Shown: one piece after another, positions 59,492 through 64,000 of the stretch | How the letters are laid out: each line of letters starts with the position of its first letter | Numbering within the stretch: the stretch's first letter is position 1 | Assembly: GCF_000002985.6 (NCBI RefSeq) | Contig: NC_003281.10 | Coordinates: 3,782,001 to 3,846,000, forward strand | Direction: 5' to 3' | DNA: 64,000 bases | Origin: Caenorhabditis elegans | Lineage: Eukaryota; Nematoda; Chromadorea; Rhabditida; Rhabditidae | The notes under the pieces: generated by a model | The model's database searches: none | What the model was told of the DNA's origin: nothing | The model's input: the letters and a program-made list of their open reading frames with translations, nothing else | Made by a program: the position numbers and the translations under genes

Positions 59492-61610
59492 CTAGACAAC
59501 AAAGAATTTGTTAATCGAATGATCGGATTCCAAGGCACTATCAGAAATTTCACGATGACGGAGTTCTTGAAGATTCTCTCCGTTGTAGGAGACAATTGTC
59601 TTCAAGTAGATCGGCTTTTCAGTTGCAGTCACTTTCGCTTGAACACGTTCCAGCCACAACTTGTTCACATCTGAAAATCAGTTTTTAAATCAATTTTAAT
59701 TCTGAATTCACAGAAAAATCTACTCACTGGACAAATCTCTCTGACAAGTGCTCAAACAATCAGTTCCAACAGATTGAGCATTTTTCAATGGAGAAAACTC
59801 TTCGTTCCTCGCCACCTCCCAAATGAAAAATCGCTTCGAGAGCTCGAAGACGTCGAAAATAAACTGCTCCAGCTTGATACCATTTGGTTTTTCCGGTTTG
59901 ACAATGGTTCCCTGCTCATTCACATAGGAAATCTTCTTGTGAGCACGATGATATGGAAGACGAGATGATGGAGAGCAGACTCTGTATTTATTTTAAAATT
60001 AAGCTTTTTCTCCAAATTTGAAATTACAAACCTATCCATGAAATCCATCGTGAAAAAGTGATTTGCAATAGATCCTGCACCAAACAAATATTTTCCATCC
60101 GGTGTCTTTTGTTCAGCCAACTCGGCTCCAAGCTCCGAATATTCAACGACACGTGGTAGTCCTCTATCAAGACAAACTGATCCGACGAGTTCTCCTTTTT
60201 GCTTCGGAACACACTTGGTTGCAACGTCAGCTTCGTTTGAAATGGCGAATCCGATGAAATGAGGGTCGGCAACTTTGCACAGAATGTTGTCCACACAATA
60301 CACATGGAAATATTTGATTCCTTTCGCGCGAAGACGTGGCAAATGAGCAGAGATGGCAGAGTAGAGACCTCCGTTGCCGTCTGAAAAAAAATATGATTTT
60401 TCGGTTTTTTGTGAGAAAATCGATAATTTTCTTTTTTTGAAATCCAGAAAAAAGTCTAGATTTTATGTTCTAAAAAAAGTTGAGTTTGATGAGAACACAT
60501 TATCTTTAAAATATTGAAAATTCGATTTTTTTTTCGTTGAAAAACTCATTTTTTAAAATTTTTGTGTCGATTTACGCAGCTGGTGTACTCCCCGAGAAAG
60601 AATAATTATTTTTTTGTACGAAATTTTTAAGTATTCGGATAAAATACTTAATTTTAGATATTTTTTAAATTCAAATCGTCAACTAATTTATATTTTTAGT
60701 GTGTTTTGGGTGAAAATCCATGCAATTAATACTGCTTTCAATATTGACACCGAAAATACTTTAAATGTCATATAATTTTTCGTTTTGAAGATTAAAAAAT
60801 AATCAAAAAGTCAGAATTATAGCTGAAAAATTCGTAAAAACAGTTTTCCTCGAGGAGTACACGAATTGCGTAAAAACTCATACTTGGAGCAGCAACAACA
60901 GATCCTTTAGTTCCGAGAAGGAAGTTTCCCTGCTCATCGTATGCAGCAATTTCATCTTGTGAGAAAATAGTAATTTGTTCATCGAAATCGAATCCATGAT
61001 GAGCCGCCAGTTTCTTCACATGCTCACGAGTAGCCTCCTCTGTTCCAGGTGACGTCATAACTGCCCAGTGAATTTTTCCCGGATTCTGATGCTCCCGTTC
61101 TCCAGCGAGAGCCTGAAGAAGTGCAATTTTGGCAGCTTGAATTCCCAAAAGAGAATCTCCAAATGAAGCGTTAATTCCCAATGGAATCGTTCCTTTCGGT
61201 TGACTTGATCCAAGACGTGTAGCTTGTCCACCGGCGAGCACAATTGCACATACTTCTCCACGTCCAATAGCATCCATTCCCTTGTTCCAGAGACCATCGA
61301 GGATCTGAAAATAATGTAATTTTAATGATGGTTTTACCTAAATATTAAAAGTCTCTACCACTTGATGCAATTCAGCTTGTACAAAATGCTGAGAATCAAG
61401 AACCGGCTTAAGGTCTTCCGCAGTTGATGGAGCCCGTTGATCCGCTGAATCAATGAACCATTGATGAGCTTCCGAAAGGTTTAGAGTTGAAATTTGGTGG
61501 AAAAGCTTCGATTTTTCGGCATCCGAGAGCTCATTGTAAAAGTTGAGAAGTGGCTCAGAGCCCGGAAACTTTGAGATAATCTCGTCTTTTGGTGGAGCAG
61601 TGATGGTCAT
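59492..61610 (-). CDS. UDP-N-acetylglucosamine pyrophosphorylase
   Basis: Last step of the hexosamine pathway: UTP + GlcNAc-1-phosphate to UDP-GlcNAc + PPi, cytosolic; feeds chitin (eggshell, pharynx), N-glycans and O-GlcNAc. Five exons: 61610-61359, 61304-60884, 60380-60032, 59981-59728 and 59670-59492; 484 aa, normal for eukaryotic UAP. The nucleotide-binding loop is LAGGQATRLGSSQPKG; VMTSPGTEEATREH and the APNGNGGLYSAI segment (across the intron at 60884/60380) mark the uridine-binding pocket. GTIVKPEKPNGIKLEQFIFD and the C-terminal domain follow. The start at 61610 follows a TTTCAG acceptor by four bases. The donor CAAGTG|GTAGAG of exon 1 is set by phase. C. elegans has two such genes; this should be C36A4.4 by position (from memory). 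Confidence 0.9.
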
Positions 61611-62892
61611 CGTACTGAAAATAATGATCAAAATTAAATAAACGATTCTCCGGTGGAAAACAATTCAAAAAGTGATAATACACGGCGCAAAGATAAGAAA
61701 ATAATTATTCATAACGCTGTGTGTGGCAGCTTCTCTCTAATTACAGAAATGTTCATTTGGAAAATAGATAGACACAAAAAACTGCACTTATTTAACACGT
61801 TTCCTACTTTAAAACTCTAAAAACAAGGAGATGGAAAACAAGAAACACGACAAAATATTGATTGTTGGCTTAACGTTTTTAGAATGCAATAAAAACAGAG
61901 AATCTCTTGTTTCGCCGAAGAAAATGCGGAGAAATCCAATCTAAATGGAAAAAAAAAGTTTTTATTAAGAAAAATTCACTGAAAATGAAAAAAAATCTGC
62001 AAATTCTTCAAGAAAATGATGAAAAGATCACAAAACATATAAAAAAACATCTGAACATGGCGCCGCTGCCGCCATAAAAACTTAAAAGTACGCGAACACA
62101 GTGACGGAAAAATGCACAGAGTTCAATTCTCCCAATATATATATACCAGTGGATTTAAAAAGATTTTGAGTTTTTCGAGCACCGCAAGACTCAAACTTAA
62201 TCTAAAAAATAACCAAAAAGACTAGCTTCCAATAGAAATGACGTATTGATTCAGCGACATTGAAAAAGTTGAAAATGAAAAAAATCCACCCATCGCAGGC
62301 GCTCTGCACTTCTACTGGTAGATCAAACAAAGAGGAGACTGATATCACTAGTGATCTTGATCCACGGCGGCAGCGGTCGTATTCTGATTTCCCTGCATTC
62401 TCTGCGTCTCTCACCGCGCTATATAAGGCGGCGAGAGAGCTCATTCGTGTTTTTCTGTCTCGTTTTTGTTTATTTGTTTATTTGTTTATTCTCGCGCGTT
62501 TTTCTTTAAAAAAGGTATTTAAAAAGATCACTGAAAAAACGTGCGAGGCTTGCGAAATGAGCGTGCGGTGGTTGCGAATTGGCACCGCCCACTGAAACCT
62601 TTTTTTTGTAAATCCTAAAAAATCTGCAATTTTGTCAGCAGCCAAGAAGCTTTTGCATTTTCCCTATAATTTTGTCGTTTATTTCACATTTTTGATTAGT
62701 TTTTGAACATTTTTAGTCGCTAATATGGTTGAAAAATGAACTTAAGTCTACAGAAAAGCGCGAAAAACTCCGAAATTAGGGTTTTTGTAATTATTTTGGC
62801 ATAAAATTCGCCATAATTCAATCTTTCAGCGTTCTCTTTCATTTTCTACGTATACGTGCTTAAAACTGTTGAAAATTACTCCTTCTTTCCAG
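61611..62892. promoter_or_regulatory. Divergent region between the pyrophosphorylase and maph-1.3
   Basis: No gene seen. It includes GC-richer patches near 62290-62440 and an ACTTTCCAG-type acceptor (CTTTCCAG) directly before the maph-1.3 ATG at 62893. A near-TATA string (ATATATATATACC) lies near 62135-62147. Promoters for both genes should lie here. Confidence 0.5.
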
Positions 62893-64000
62893 ATGCCGGA
62901 AGAATACATCATGTCGTCGAAGGCATGCGTCTACGTCTTGGGCGGTGCGGCCAACACAGCCACCTTGTTTGATTTTGACGGCGTCTACATTCTCGATGGG
63001 GGATTCGCCGAAAAAAGCCCAGGATTCGTGGCTCACGTCAGGGACGTCTCTGCCGTGCTGCTCGCCGCGCCGACGCTTGGTAACCTCGGAACCACGTCTG
63101 CTCTGTTGGAACAGGTTTGTAGAAACTTTAATGAAAATTTTGATAATCTACTTTTTTCAGGGAAAACCGTTGCCGGTGTTCACCAACACGAAGCCGTTCA
63201 AGACTGCCAAGCCGGGAAGCAGTGGAGAGATTGCCAAAGCAATTCAAGAAGCGAACTCGAAGCTTCTCTCCGTTGCACCGCCACTGTTCAGCCCGAAATA
63301 TCCGGCACACATCATATACCAGTCAGCTGCAAAAGGAGTTCTCTCCATGTATATTCTGGCTGGAGACGTCAAAGACTCCGAAGTGATCACAAAGGCGTTG
63401 GCAGGAGGAAACGAGGCAGAAGTGGAGAAGGCGGCCGCTGAGAATGGAACCATCGCCGTCCTGCTCTGGAGGCCTGCGATGACGGATCAATCGGCGGTCA
63501 GAGTGCTTATTTCGGGGACGAGCTCACTTGCGAGGATCCAACAATCGCTCGACAAGGCAGCGAAATCACTTCCATTCCTCAACGCGCCCACCGTGAAGTC
63601 GAAGGATGCGTTGTTGGATATTCCTGCTCCTGCCGTTCCACGACCTGTTGCCGGAAAACCATCTACTAGATCTGCATCTACAACCGGCGCCGCAAGAACT
63701 CGTCCAGCAATCCCTGCAGTCAGTGCCCCCAGAGCGTTGACTTCTCGTGCTCCAACAGGCCCAGCTTGTCCGACGACTACACGAAGTGCAGCTCCTGCTA
63801 CCAGAACAGCCGTTCCACCGAGAGCAACTGCACCACCGAAGGCCGCTTCAGCATCGAAGGCTCCGATTAGAGCTCCAATTCCAGCGAAATCTGCACCAGC
63901 GCCACCAAGAGGAGCCCCTGCGAAGGCAGCCAAGGCCGAGGCTATCGCTCAGAAGAAAGTCGCTGGGAAAGTTCAAAGAGCCGCTCCATCGAAGCCTGCT
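62893..64000 (+). CDS. maph-1.3: MAP1/futsch-like microtubule-associated protein homolog, partial
   Basis: Exon 1 62893-63114 (MPEEYIMSSKACVYVLGG...) splices in phase 0 to an exon starting at 63161 that stays open to the window edge. The N-terminal part (TLFDFDGVYILDGGFAEKSP, HVRDVSAVLLAAPTLGNLG) resembles the metallo-beta-lactamase-like N-terminal domain of MAP1 proteins. After about residue 240 comes a long Ala/Pro/Thr/Arg/Lys-rich, basic, low-complexity region typical of microtubule-binding parts. No stop is reached, so the C-terminus is outside the window. The start is chosen because ATG follows an acceptor directly. Codon use is strongly biased to C-ending codons, suggesting high expression. 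The paralogue number is from memory of gene order. Confidence 0.75.

Noticed and set aside
63487..63933. 148-aa minus-strand ORF at the right end
   Set aside because: It is the antisense shadow of the GC-rich Ala/Pro/Thr-coding part of maph-1.3; its Gly/Ala-rich composition mirrors that bias.

Overview
The window is nematode nuclear DNA and matches Caenorhabditis elegans, most likely the left half of chromosome III. Introns are short and AT-rich with TTTTCAG acceptors, intergenic DNA carries scattered TTAGGC-type repeats, and the gene set reads as acy-1, mtm-3, an unnamed membrane gene, toh-1, dpy-27, amx-1, a CNNM gene, three cyp-25A genes, a UDP-GlcNAc pyrophosphorylase and maph-1.3. Chromosome and names come from recognising proteins and from remembered gene order, not from a search. 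Rebuilt exon sets give 1006 aa (MTM-3), 414 (TOH-1), 1469 (DPY-27), 824 (AMX-1), 502 for each CYP25 and 484 for the pyrophosphorylase, with every exon phase closing.

Layout. 1-4477 (-): 5' part of an ADCY9-like adenylyl cyclase running off the left edge. 8613-18037 (-): mtm-3, a myotubularin phosphatase with FYVE domain, two possible N-termini and two possible C-termini, with MITE-like elements in its introns. 20576-22560 (-): multi-pass membrane protein with an apparent one-base frameshift. 23108-27014 (-): toh-1, a secreted astacin protease with EGF and CUB domains. 27015-31908: about 4.9 kb without a recognisable gene. 31909-37677 (-): dpy-27, the SMC4-type ATPase of the dosage-compensation condensin. 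40430-44121 (+): amx-1, an LSD2-like histone demethylase divergent from dpy-27. 44378-47205 (-): CNNM/DUF21-CBS transporter convergent with amx-1. 47600-49060: relic of a mobile element with a gag-like ORF and repeated fragments of a family-B DNA polymerase motif. 50649-57477: three CYP25 P450 genes (+,+,-) with nearly identical 3' exons. 58770-59149 (+): small unknown gene. 59492-61610 (-): UDP-N-acetylglucosamine pyrophosphorylase. 62893-64000 (+): maph-1.3, cut by the right edge.

There is no pathway-level cluster beyond the P450 array; the two chromatin genes dpy-27 and amx-1 sit head to head about 2.75 kb apart. The points most worth a second look are the polymerase-motif module array near 48 kb, the frameshift near 22.4 kb, the stopless in-frame introns in the P450 genes and amx-1, and the alternative ends of mtm-3. 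No tRNA, rRNA or CRISPR was seen.
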